Below are positions 32,050-41,111 of a stretch of 64,000 bases of DNA, one piece after another; within the stretch, counting starts at the first letter, position 1, and every line of letters begins with the position of its first letter. The notes under the pieces were generated by a model. It searched no databases. It was not told the DNA's origin and worked only from the letters and a program-made list of their open reading frames with translations. The stretch is from Faecalibacterium sp. Its GTDB lineage: Bacteria > Bacillota > Clostridia > Oscillospirales > Ruminococcaceae. The position numbers and the translations under genes are program-made. The stretch covers positions 155,442 to 219,441 of the forward strand of contig JARHYC010000020.1 in assembly GCA_029264955.1 (NCBI GenBank), in the 5' to 3' direction.

Positions 32050-33378
32050 ATGCTGGATATCAAGTTTGTCCGTGACAATGCGGACGCTGTAAAGGAAAAC
32101 ATCAAGAAGAAATTTCAGGATGCAAAGCTGCCCTTGGTCGATGAAGTCATCGAGCTGGATGCAAAGCATCGTGCAATCCTGAAGGAAGCAGAAGCGCTGC
32201 GTGCTGAGCGTAACGCTCTGTCCAAGAGCATCGGTCGTTTGATGGGCGCTGTCAAGCAGGCTGCTACCGAAGAGGAAAAGGCAGCTGCTATGGCAACCGT
32301 CGAAGAGACCAAGGCAAAGGTTACCGCTGAGGCTGACCGCCTGAAGGAGCTGGAAGACGAGCAGGGCAAGCTGGCTGCACGCATTCAGGAAATCATGTAC
32401 ACCATCCCTAACATGATCGACCCCAGTGTGCCCATCGGTCCGGACGACAGCTGCAACGTTGAAGTGCAGCGCTTCGGTGAGCCCGTTGTGCCGGATTTCG
32501 AGATTCCTTACCACACCCAGATCATGGAGCGCTTTGACGGCATTGATATGGACGCTGCAGGGCGTGTTGCGGGCAATGGTTTCTACTACTTGATGGGCAA
32601 TATCGCTCGTCTGCACGAGGCTGTTCTGGCGTATGCGCGTGACTTCATGATCGACGAGAAGGGCTTCACCTACGTTATTCCTCCCTTTATGATGCACGGC
32701 GACGTGGTTAAGGGTGTTATGAGCTTCCCCGAAATGGAAGCCATGATGTATAAGATCGAGGGCGAGGATCTGTACCTGATCGGTACCAGTGAGCACACGA
32801 TGATCGGTCGTTTCATCGACCAGACCATTCCGGAGGCACAGCTGCCCCAGACTCTGACCAGCTACAGCCCCTGCTTCCGTAAAGAAAAGGGCGCACACGG
32901 CATTGAGGAGCGTGGTGTTTACCGTATCCACCAGTTCGAAAAACAGGAAATGATCGTTGTCTGCAAGCCCGAAGAAAGCATGGAGTGGTACGAGAAACTG
33001 TGGCGCAACTCTGTCGAGCTGTTCCAGAATCTGGAAATTCCGGTGCGTCAGCTGGAGTGCTGCTCCGGTGACTTGGCTGACCTGAAGGTTAAGAGCTGTG
33101 ACATCGAGGCATGGAGCCCCCGTCAGCAGAAGTACTTTGAGGTTTGCAGCTGCTCCAACCTGGGTGATGCACAGGCGCGCCGCCTGAAGATTCGCATTAA
33201 GGGCGATGACGGCAAGACCTATCTGGCGCACACCCTGAACAACACCTGTGTGGCACCTCCGCGTATGCTGATCGCATTCCTGGAGAACCACCTGCAGGCT
33301 GACGGCAGTGTGACCATTCCCAAGTGCCTGCAACCGTACATGGGCGGCCTGGAAGTTCTGGTTCCCAAGCACGACTAA
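32050..33378 (+). CDS. serS: Seryl-tRNA synthetase
   Basis: MLDIKFVRDNADAVKENIKKK; class II motifs. Confidence 0.97.
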   Translation: MLDIKFVRDNADAVKENIKKKFQDAKLPLVDEVIELDAKHRAILKEAEALRAERNALSKSIGRLMGAVKQAATEEEKAAAMATVEETKAKVTAEADRLKELEDEQGKLAARIQEIMYTIPNMIDPSVPIGPDDSCNVEVQRFGEPVVPDFEIPYHTQIMERFDGIDMDAAGRVAGNGFYYLMGNIARLHEAVLAYARDFMIDEKGFTYVIPPFMMHGDVVKGVMSFPEMEAMMYKIEGEDLYLIGTSEHTMIGRFIDQTIPEAQLPQTLTSYSPCFRKEKGAHGIEERGVYRIHQFEKQEMIVVCKPEESMEWYEKLWRNSVELFQNLEIPVRQLECCSGDLADLKVKSCDIEAWSPRQQKYFEVCSCSNLGDAQARRLKIRIKGDDGKTYLAHTLNNTCVAPPRMLIAFLENHLQADGSVTIPKCLQPYMGGLEVLVPKHD

Positions 33379-33399
33379 GCATTTGCTCTGATTTTACAA

Positions 33400-33441
33400 T
33401 AAAAGCCTCCGCTTTGGTATTGCCAAAGCGGAGGCTTTTTT
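33400..33441. terminator. Bidirectional intrinsic terminator
   Basis: aaaagcctccgctttggtattgccaaagcggaggctttttt. Confidence 0.88.
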
Positions 33442-33457
33442 GTCGAAGACGAAAAAA

Positions 33458-34216
33458 TCAATCTGCCAGATACAGCACATTGGGTTTATGTCCGCCAAAA
33501 GCAGTTTCCAACCGTGCCCATACAGATGCCAGCGTATCTGCGGGACGCACACGGACATCAGTAGGACACTGGGTTACACAACGCATACAGCCAATGCACA
33601 AGGACTGGTCCAGTTTGGTGGGATCGGCAGGGGCAATGGCACCAACCGGGCAGACCGATGCACAATGACCGCAGTGGGTGCAGTCTTTTGTCACTTGGGG
33701 GAACACACCATTTGGTTTACGTACTTTGTAGGGGCGATTACCTGGCATTTCCACAGCAACAGGGGACAGAGCAGCAGCCTTAATTTTTTCGCTCATTTCT
33801 GCCAGCTGTGCCAGATCATCTGCATCGGGACGATTTTCAGCGACCTGGGGGAACAAGCTGTGTGCAGCGACGGCTTCTACACCGGCAATCGGTACAAAAC
33901 CGTGTGCCTGAGCAACGTCGCCCAAATCAATCAGAGCATCGTCGATGGCGCGGTTGCCGTATACCGCAACCAATGCACAAGGCGTGTTTGCACCCTGCAT
34001 CGCAGCAAAGCGCTCAATAGCAATAGCAGGGAAACGACCTCCGTAAACAGGCATACCAATTAAGCATACATCTTGTGGTGTAAAATGATACTGTGAAAAA
34101 TCTATATCGCGGCGGGTTAAGTCGATGGTTGTTACTGCTTCGAAAGTGGCGCACAGACCAGCCATCACTTTTTCGGTTCCGCCTGTGGGGCTGAAGTGAA
34201 TGGAATAGACAGACAT
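33458..34216 (-). CDS. EFR1-like flavodoxin/4Fe-4S ferredoxin protein
   Basis: MSVYSIHFSPTGGTEKVM; CTHCGHCASVCPVGAI, CIGCMRCVTQCPT. Confidence 0.85.
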   Translation of the reverse strand: MSVYSIHFSPTGGTEKVMAGLCATFEAVTTIDLTRRDIDFSQYHFTPQDVCLIGMPVYGGRFPAIAIERFAAMQGANTPCALVAVYGNRAIDDALIDLGDVAQAHGFVPIAGVEAVAAHSLFPQVAENRPDADDLAQLAEMSEKIKAAALSPVAVEMPGNRPYKVRKPNGVFPQVTKDCTHCGHCASVCPVGAIAPADPTKLDQSLCIGCMRCVTQCPTDVRVRPADTLASVWARLETAFGGHKPNVLYLAD

Positions 34217-34458
34217 GGGAGATACTCCTTTCAAAAGATCGATTCTACTGACGGTAAGTATACGGCGATTTACGACAGGATGTCAACGCAGAAGAAAACA
34301 ATGAGATATATTCAATAAGATAATTACAAATCGTATACTACTGTGGAAACTTTTTCCCGCAAAAACGCAAAAAAAGCAGCAGAAATCTTTGAAATCTACT
34401 TGACAAGCAGCCATCTGTGCCATATAATAAATAAGCGTTCTGCGAACGAAATAAATAT

Positions 34459-34535
34459 GGCGGTATAGCTCAGTTGGCTAGAGCACTCGGTTCATACCCG
34501 ATTTGTCATTGGTTCAAATCCGATTACCGCTACCA
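34459..34535 (+). tRNA. tRNA-Met (CAT)
   Basis: ggcggtatagctcagttggctagagc...ttCATac...ggttcaaatccgattaccgctacca. Confidence 0.93.
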
Positions 34536-34623
34536 AAGCACAGGGTTTTGCGTGAAAAGTGAGGTTCTTTGCAAGAGCAGAGAAGGGTATATCAAAGCTT
34601 TTTAGTGGGATCCTGTTTTTTAA

Positions 34624-34698
34624 GGCCCGTTGGTCAAGCGGTTAAGACACGGCCCTTTCACGGCTGTAACATGGGTTCGATTCCCGTACGGGTCACCA
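34624..34698 (+). tRNA. tRNA-Glu (TTC)
   Basis: ggcccgttggtcaagcggttaagac...ctTTCac...gggttcgattcccgtacgggtcacca. Confidence 0.95.
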
Positions 34699-34702
34699 AG
34701 AT

Positions 34703-34737
34703 AAGAGTACACCATTTCGGTGTGCTCTTATTTTTTT
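34703..34737 (+). terminator. Intrinsic terminator after tRNA-Glu
   Basis: aagagtacaccatttcggtgtgctcttattttttt. Confidence 0.8.
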
Positions 34738-34819
34738 ATCTGCGCCACCGCGCAGAGATGACATTGCGCTTGCTTTCCGATATAATGAAGCAAAGAAAGC
34801 ACTGAAAGGATGAGCGGCA

Positions 34820-35398
34820 ATGTGCGAAACAAAATACGAACAGCTGATTTGGGTCGATGCGAATGACTGTGAAGTGGGCAGCGGCGAAAAGATGGATACC
34901 CATGTGAAAAAGCAGCTGCATCGGGCATTTTCGATTTTTATCTGGGACCCACGGCAGAAAAAGCTGCTGCTGCAAAAGCGTGCCTTTAGTAAATACCATT
35001 CTGGCGGCTTGTGGACCAATACCTGTTGCTCTCACCCGCGCAAGGGGCTGACTATGGAGCAGTCTTTGCGGGATCGGCTGAAGGTAGAGCTGGGGTTGGA
35101 TTTGCCGCTGGAAATCGTTTCCGGCAAACAGGCAGCATCTGCCGGAGCGGTTGCCGCACACAAAGCCGGCAGTTTTTGCTACTTTGCGGATTTTGGTTCG
35201 CTGGCAGAGCATGAGCTGGATCATGTGTACTTGGTGGAGCAATGCGCAGATGACATGACGATTTCTCCAGACCCAGAGGAAATCGCAGAGCTGAAATGGA
35301 TTTCGGTGGAGGAACTGAACCATTGGATGGAAACCAAACCGGAACAGTTTACAGCTTGGTTTTCCCCAGCGTGGACATTGGCACGCAAGCTGCTGTAA
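34820..35398 (+). CDS. idi: Isopentenyl-diphosphate delta-isomerase, type I (Nudix)
   Basis: GLWTNTCCSHPRKG; EHELDHVYLVEQ. Confidence 0.92.
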   Translation: MCETKYEQLIWVDANDCEVGSGEKMDTHVKKQLHRAFSIFIWDPRQKKLLLQKRAFSKYHSGGLWTNTCCSHPRKGLTMEQSLRDRLKVELGLDLPLEIVSGKQAASAGAVAAHKAGSFCYFADFGSLAEHELDHVYLVEQCADDMTISPDPEEIAELKWISVEELNHWMETKPEQFTAWFSPAWTLARKLL

Positions 35399-35520
35399 AA
35401 GAGAAATGAAAAAGAAAAGCGCACAGTTTGGTGCGCTTTTCTTTTATATTTTTCATATTTTGTTCCCCAAAACAGAATGTTATAATGAGCCAAATCATCC
35501 ACTGAAAAGGAGGTACTGAT

Positions 35521-35900
35521 ATGGGATTCTGGTGTTTTATGTTGGTAATGGATCTGCTGATTCCGCTTGTAATGGTGGTTCTGGGGCGCTACTTTTATCA
35601 GCACCCACCGAAACAGATCAACATGGTATTTGGTTACCGTACTGCCCCATGTCCATGAAGAATCAGGATACTTGGCAGTTTGCACATCGATATTGCGGTA
35701 AATTATGGGGACGATGGAGAATCGCCGTTCTACTGTTAACTCTTCTTGTGATGCTGGGCGTGATGGGCGAGAGTACAGATACCGTAGGAATTGCAGGCAG
35801 CATTGTTTGCCTTTTGCAGCTGATTCCGATGCTGGTGTCTATTTCCTGCACTGAGCGAGCATTGAAGTGTACTTTCACCTCGGAAGGACAGTTGCGCTGA
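35521..35900 (+). pseudogene. SdpI-family membrane protein with a frameshift
   Basis: MGFWCFMLVMDLLIPLVMVVLGRYFYQHPPKQINMVFGYRTA in frame 1; continues MSMKNQDTWQFAHRYCGKLWGRW... in another frame after CCCC at 35645-35648. Confidence 0.7.
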
Positions 35901-35932
35901 GACAACAAGCAAAATAGAGGTAAGAGGGCCGA

Positions 35933-36232
35933 TTTTCCACCGAAATATAGAAAATTGTGGAAAGTTTTGGTGGAAAGATAGTCTGGCATCAGAAGAAAGC
36001 CCGGAAAACACGAAAAAAGGCTTTTCACAAAGCAAAAACAGGGGATTAACTGGTTTTCCCCCGTAGTTTTCCATCTGAATGTGGAAAACTCAGTGGAAAG
36101 TGTGAGTAATTCCGGCGTAAAACTTTGCTGAAAGAGCAAGGAAGCATAGAAAAGTACTGTTTTTCGGCATTTTCTTGCTTCGTTCCCGGTGGAATACCTT
36201 TTCCACCATTGGGGAAAAACCGGTGGAAAAAG
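35933..36232. repeat. Noncoding cluster of TTTTCCAC/GTGGAAAA motifs in inverted pairs
   Basis: Inverted pairs 35934-35941/35969-35976, 36065-36073/36082-36090, 36199-36207/36222-36230. Confidence 0.65.
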
Positions 36233-36299
36233 AGGAAAACGCGGTGTGTACTCATAAGAGCAGCGCACCGCGTTTTTGTTTGCTTTGATTCCGTTGGAA

Positions 36300-36953
36300 T
36301 TATTTGCTCAAAATCAGATGGCACAATTCCGCAGCGTTCGCTGCCAGATGTGCGGCACCTGCATTGCGCAGTTCGTCTGCACCACGGAAGCCCCATAAGA
36401 CACCGCAGCTGTCCAGACCAGCATTCTTTGCCGTCAGGATATCCACATCGCTGTCGCCTACATATAAAGTCTGTGCAGGATCTGCGCCCATCTCCTTCAA
36501 AATGGGGAACAGCCCGTCCGGGGCAGGTTTGTGAGGAATACCCGGCTGATTGCCGCGTACCACTACAAAGGAATTGCCAAAGTAGCGCTGCACAATATCC
36601 TGGACCAATGTGTCGGTCTTGTTGGAGAATACTGCACAGAGAACATTCTCGCGGCGCAGATTAGCCAGCAACTCTTCGATGCCGGGATAAGGCTTTGTTT
36701 TGTCCGCCTTGTGAGCAGCATAACGTGCGCTGTACTGGGCAAGTGTACCGGCAAGATCTGTAGGGGTACGGGCATAGTCTGGGCTGAAGCGTTCGCACAG
36801 CTTGGGGATACCGTTGCCGACCATCTTTTTGTAGGTTTCCAGATCATGGGTGGGCCAACCATTGGTGGTACAGACCCAGTTTCCAGCATCTGCAAGATCT
36901 TCCAGTGTGTCCAGCAGCGTGCCGTCCAAATCAAAAATCACATAACGATACAT
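36300..36953 (-). CDS. HAD-superfamily phosphatase (phosphoglycolate phosphatase-like)
   Basis: MYRYVIFDLDGTLLDTLEDLADAGNWV; YVGDSDVDILTAKNAG. Confidence 0.92.
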   Translation of the reverse strand: MYRYVIFDLDGTLLDTLEDLADAGNWVCTTNGWPTHDLETYKKMVGNGIPKLCERFSPDYARTPTDLAGTLAQYSARYAAHKADKTKPYPGIEELLANLRRENVLCAVFSNKTDTLVQDIVQRYFGNSFVVVRGNQPGIPHKPAPDGLFPILKEMGADPAQTLYVGDSDVDILTAKNAGLDSCGVLWGFRGADELRNAGAAHLAANAAELCHLILSK

Positions 36954-37057
36954 AGTAAAACCTCGATACAAAAGGGTAATCGAAAAAGTCTATTTTTTAG
37001 TGTAGCAGAAATTGCATGGCGAAACAAGCAGAAATTATGAACAACCCCCCAAAATCC

Positions 37058-37465
37058 TTAGATGCGGTACCATTCCAGGATGCGGTTGGCATCTGATTTC
37101 CAAAGGCCAGGTAGCCAGATACGCCCCTCGGTAGTAGAAAGCAAAATCGTTCGACACCCGGCCAGACGCAAAAATGGCGTAGCAATACACAACACGCTAT
37201 GCGTTGTGCGGCGGCGTAAAATACGCACGCTATCAAAAAGGGGCCCACCGCGTAGTGTGATGGCTCCCGGAGACAAAAAAATCGTGCGTCCTGTCAAAAT
37301 CCAAAGCACACAAGCGGCACCAGTCCCCAGTGCAAGCGGCCAGAACGCGGAAAGGGGCTGAGCATAGACAGCGCATAGCAGCGCAACGAATCCGCCAAGT
37401 AAAAAACAGCCGGCGCACAGCATCACACGGCTGACAAGCGGGAAATGGATAGGGGACTGCAGCAT
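37058..37465 (-). CDS. Hypothetical membrane protein
   Basis: 135 aa, two N-terminal TM segments, aaggag RBS. Confidence 0.55.
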   Translation of the reverse strand: MLQSPIHFPLVSRVMLCAGCFLLGGFVALLCAVYAQPLSAFWPLALGTGAACVLWILTGRTIFLSPGAITLRGGPLFDSVRILRRRTTHSVLCIATPFLRLAGCRTILLSTTEGRIWLPGLWKSDANRILEWYRI

Positions 37466-37648
37466 AAATCAGGACTCCTTTCAACAGATATGCCGGAGAA
37501 AAAAGAAAAAGAGAATACACCTGCCGACTTTTATGTTATAATTTACAATGGTATTCTATAGAATAAAAATCAGCAAGCCGTCTGCGTTATCTTTCCCAAT
37601 CGCAGGAAAGATACGCAAAGCGGCTTACCAATTCAGGGAGGTTTCGAA

Positions 37649-38482
37649 ATGTTAGATATGTTGAAAGCCGTAATTTACGGCATTATCGAAGGTATTACCG
37701 AGTGGCTGCCCGTTTCCAGCACAGGCCATATGATTCTGGCAGAACAGGTGATGCAGTTCTCATTCAGTGACGAGTTTATGGAAATGTTCCGCGTGGTGAT
37801 TCAGCTGGGTGCTATTTTGGCAGTTGTCATCATTTTCTGGTCCAAGCTGTGGCCCTTTGCGCGCGATCGAAAGGGTCGTGTAGTGGCGGTACCATCTACC
37901 TGGCGTTTGTGGTTGAAGATTGTTGTAGCAAGTATTCCCGCAGCGAGCTGCCTGCTGATCGATGACTGGATCGACAGCCATTTCTATAACTTTTTCACAG
38001 TAGCATTTATGCTGATCGTGTATGGTGTTCTGTTCATCATCATTGAGAATAAGGGCCTGGTGCATCCCACTATGAACCATGTTTCACAGATTACTTACCG
38101 CGATGCAATCATCATTGGTCTGTGGCAGATGCTTGCCGTAATTCCCGGTACCTCCCGCAGCGGTGCTACCATCGTAGGTGGTTTGCTGCTGGGGTTGTCC
38201 CGTGCCTGCGTGGCAGAGTTCACCTTCTATCTGGCAATCCCCGCAATGGTGGGTGCTTCCGGATTCAAGCTGCTGAAGTTCCTGCTGGCAGGCAACAGCC
38301 TCACGGCCTTGGAGTTGGGTGCGCTGGGTCTGGGCAGTCTGGTTGCTTTCTTGGTCAGTCTGGTGGCAATTCGTTTTCTGATGAATTTCGTCAAGCAGCA
38401 TGATTTCAAGGTGTTCGGTTATTACCGTATCGCTCTGGGCGTTGTGGTTCTGCTGGCTGCTGCCGCTACCGCTTTGGCATAA
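37649..38482 (+). CDS. uppP: Undecaprenyl-diphosphate phosphatase
   Basis: IEGITEWLPVSSTGHMIL; PGTSRSGATIVGGLLLG. Confidence 0.96.
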   Translation: MLDMLKAVIYGIIEGITEWLPVSSTGHMILAEQVMQFSFSDEFMEMFRVVIQLGAILAVVIIFWSKLWPFARDRKGRVVAVPSTWRLWLKIVVASIPAASCLLIDDWIDSHFYNFFTVAFMLIVYGVLFIIIENKGLVHPTMNHVSQITYRDAIIIGLWQMLAVIPGTSRSGATIVGGLLLGLSRACVAEFTFYLAIPAMVGASGFKLLKFLLAGNSLTALELGALGLGSLVAFLVSLVAIRFLMNFVKQHDFKVFGYYRIALGVVVLLAAAATALA

Positions 38483-38614
38483 GAAAATACAAAATGGACT
38501 ATCAATCGTGTATTATACGGATTTTTCTTTCCATTCGGTGTCACAAACGCAGATGTGCGTAAAAATGCTCGTAAGACCAGCGGAGGAAAAACGAAAAGAA
38601 AGGTTTGAAACGCA

Positions 38615-39901
38615 ATGGATACCATGGTAAAAGGTTGTTTGGATTATTTGGATGAAGGTGTCAGCCCGTTTCATGCGGTGGAGGCTTCTGCACGCCGGTT
38701 AGACGATGCAGGCTTTACTCGTTTGGAAGAGAGCCAGCCCTGGAGTTTGGAAAAGGGTGGTAAGTATTACACCACCCGCAATGGTTCTTCTTTGATTGCA
38801 TGGCGTATGCCCCGCGAAACGTTGGGGGGCTGGCGTGGTGCAGCTGCGCACAGCGACAGCCCCACCTACCGCATCACCGCTACCAAGGTGGATGATCCTC
38901 GTTATGCCCGTGCTCGTGTGGAAGGCTACGGCGGTATGCGCCCCGCTACTTGGATTGACCGCCCTTTGACTATGGCCGGTCGTGTGCTGGTGCGCACGGA
39001 AAACGGTGTGGAAACCCGTCTGGTTTGCCCAGATAAGGATCTGCTGTGTATTCCTTCCGTGTGCGTTCACTTTGACCGGGATGGTGCAAAGGGCGGTCCG
39101 CTGAATGCGGCAACCGACCTGCAGCCCATCTTTGGCGCAAAAGGCGCGGACCTGGCCCGTGAAATTGCCGGCGCAGGGGACGTGCTGCAATATGATCTGG
39201 TTCTGGTTCCCCGCCAGAAGGCTGTTACGGTTGGTATGAACGAGGAGTTCTTTATGGCACCTCGCATCGATGACTTGGGGGCAGCATATGCAACCTTGCA
39301 GGGCTTTTTGGCAGGCAGGGGCAGTGATGACCGTGGTGATCTGTGGTGCCTGTTCGATAACGAGGAAGTGGGCAGCGGTACCCGTCAGGGCGCACTGAGC
39401 AACTTTTTGTCCAGCGTACTGGCTCGTGCGGAGCAGGCTTTGGGCGTAACGGCAGAACAGCACGTTTGCGCACAGGCAAACACCCTGATGCTCAGTGCAG
39501 ACAATGCCCATGCAACCCACCCCAACCATCCGGAGCTGAGCGATTCCGCGCACCCGGTAACACTGAATGGCGGTGTGGTAGTTAAGTACAATGCCAGCCA
39601 GAAGTACACCACCAGCGCACTGACGGGCGCATTGTTCGGTGAAATTTGCCGTCGTGCTGAAGTGCCGGTACAGCCTTACTACAACCGCCCGGATATGCCC
39701 GGCGGCAGTACGCTAGGCAATCTGCTGAGCTGGCAGAATAGTGTTGCGATGGTTGATATTGGCATGGGTCAGCTGGCAATGCATTCTGCAGTAGAAACCG
39801 CTGGCTGTGAGGATGTTGTTTACATGGCTAAGGCTGTGGCAGCATTCTATAATACCCGTCTGGCACAGCCCACTGACGGCAACTGGACCATTGCGGACTA
39901 A
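38615..39901 (+). CDS. M18 family aminopeptidase
   Basis: AAAHSDSPTYRI, DNEEVGSGTRQGA, MLSADNAHATHPNHPE. Confidence 0.95.
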   Translation: MDTMVKGCLDYLDEGVSPFHAVEASARRLDDAGFTRLEESQPWSLEKGGKYYTTRNGSSLIAWRMPRETLGGWRGAAAHSDSPTYRITATKVDDPRYARARVEGYGGMRPATWIDRPLTMAGRVLVRTENGVETRLVCPDKDLLCIPSVCVHFDRDGAKGGPLNAATDLQPIFGAKGADLAREIAGAGDVLQYDLVLVPRQKAVTVGMNEEFFMAPRIDDLGAAYATLQGFLAGRGSDDRGDLWCLFDNEEVGSGTRQGALSNFLSSVLARAEQALGVTAEQHVCAQANTLMLSADNAHATHPNHPELSDSAHPVTLNGGVVVKYNASQKYTTSALTGALFGEICRRAEVPVQPYYNRPDMPGGSTLGNLLSWQNSVAMVDIGMGQLAMHSAVETAGCEDVVYMAKAVAAFYNTRLAQPTDGNWTIAD

Positions 39902-39937
39902 ACGCTCCCTGGTAGAGAGAAGGAAAGGAAGCGCTCC

Positions 39938-40897
39938 ATGATACAAGAGACCAAGCGCCCTGTTGTGGGGCGGTTTGCGCCGTCCCCGTCCGGCCGATTA
40001 CATTTGGGCAATCTGGGATGCAGTCTGCTGGCATGGCTCAGTGCAAAAAGCAAAGGTGGAAAAATCGTTCTGCGCATTGAAGATTTGGACGCTGCCCGCT
40101 GCCCCCGCAGCTTTGCGGATCAGATCGAGGAGGATTTGGATTATCTGGGACTTTTCTGGGACGAAGGGGGCAGTGCCGGAGGTCCGGATATGCCTTATTA
40201 CCAAAGTGAATGCAGTTCGATTTATGATGTTGCCTTTGCGCAGCTGCAAGAAAAAGAACTGTTGTATCCTTGCTTTTGCAGCCGTGCAGCATTACACGCA
40301 GCCAGCGCACCCCACCGCAGCGATGGCGACGTGATTTACCCCGGTACCTGCCGCAAGCTGACCGAAGCGGAACGCAGCCTGCGCCGACAGAAAAAAGCAC
40401 CTGCGGTGCGTGTGGTTGTGCCGAATCAGGAAATTGCCTTCACCGACGGGCATCTGGGGCACTACGCAGAAAACCTAGCAAAGGACTGCGGTGATTTTGT
40501 GGTGCGCCGTGGTGACGGTGTATATGCGTATCAGCTGGCGGTCACGGTAGATGATGCCCGCATGGGTGTGACGGAAGTAGTGCGTGGTGCGGATTTATTG
40601 TCCAGTACGCCCCGGCAGTTGTATTTGTATCAAACGCTGGGATTGCAGGCGCCGGAATTTTATCATTGTCCTTTGCTGCTGGCACCCGGCGGACGTCGGC
40701 TGTCCAAGCGGGATGGGGATGACAGTCTGGAAAATCTGCGGGCAAAATATTCGGCGGCAGAAATCATCGGCAAGCTGGCATGGGTATATGGGATTCAACC
40801 CACACCGGAACCGGCAATGCCGGCAGATTTGATCGACAGCTTTGACTGGGCCAAGGTCCCGAAAAAAGATGTGACTCTGCCGGAAGGACTTTTCTAA
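39938..40897 (+). CDS. gluQ: Glutamyl-Q tRNA(Asp) synthetase-like
   Basis: GRFAPSPSGRLHLGNLG...LRIEDLDAARCPRSFADQIEEDLDYLGLFWDEG; lacks anticodon-binding region (319 aa). Confidence 0.9.
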   Translation: MIQETKRPVVGRFAPSPSGRLHLGNLGCSLLAWLSAKSKGGKIVLRIEDLDAARCPRSFADQIEEDLDYLGLFWDEGGSAGGPDMPYYQSECSSIYDVAFAQLQEKELLYPCFCSRAALHAASAPHRSDGDVIYPGTCRKLTEAERSLRRQKKAPAVRVVVPNQEIAFTDGHLGHYAENLAKDCGDFVVRRGDGVYAYQLAVTVDDARMGVTEVVRGADLLSSTPRQLYLYQTLGLQAPEFYHCPLLLAPGGRRLSKRDGDDSLENLRAKYSAAEIIGKLAWVYGIQPTPEPAMPADLIDSFDWAKVPKKDVTLPEGLF

Positions 40898-40904
40898 AAA
40901 AATG

Positions 40905-40933
40905 ATTGCATTTTTCTGGAATACAAAGTATAA
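40905..40933 (+). promoter_or_regulatory. Promoter for riboswitch leader
   Basis: TTGCAT-17 nt-TATAAT. Confidence 0.7.
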
Positions 40934-40942
40934 TAAGCCAAT

Positions 40943-41046
40943 AAAAGGGAGTAGCATCACCGGCATCGTGTCGGTGCGGTCTGTTCGTCATTTCGGCTGC
41001 AAGGCCCGGGCAGATCATCGCAACGAAGCGAAAGGCGAGACTTTTA
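40943..41046 (+). ncRNA. yybP-ykoY (Mn2+) riboswitch aptamer
   Basis: AAAAGGGAGTAGC...GGCCCGGGCA...AACGAAGCGAAAGGCGAGACTTTT matches conserved aptamer elements. Confidence 0.88.
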
Positions 41047-41080
41047 CCGTTTTAACAGCGGTAGAAGCCTCGCCTTTTTT
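41034..41080 (+). terminator. Riboswitch expression-platform terminator overlapping aptamer P1 3' strand
   Basis: GGCGAGACTTTTACCG ttttaacag CGGTAGAAGCCTCGCC tttttt. Confidence 0.88.
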
Positions 41081-41111
41081 GTACCCTGAAACAAGTAAAA
41101 GGAGTAAGAAA

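Noticed and set aside
32035-33372. 445-aa minus-strand ORF
   Set aside because: Antisense of serS
35663-36268. 201-aa minus-strand ORF over the GTGGAAAA motif block
   Set aside because: Phe/Ser-rich translation of the repeated motif, overlaps the SdpI remnant; no RBS or domain
37058-37361. Plus-strand ORF 37062-37361
   Set aside because: Antisense to the minus-strand membrane ORF; no RBS
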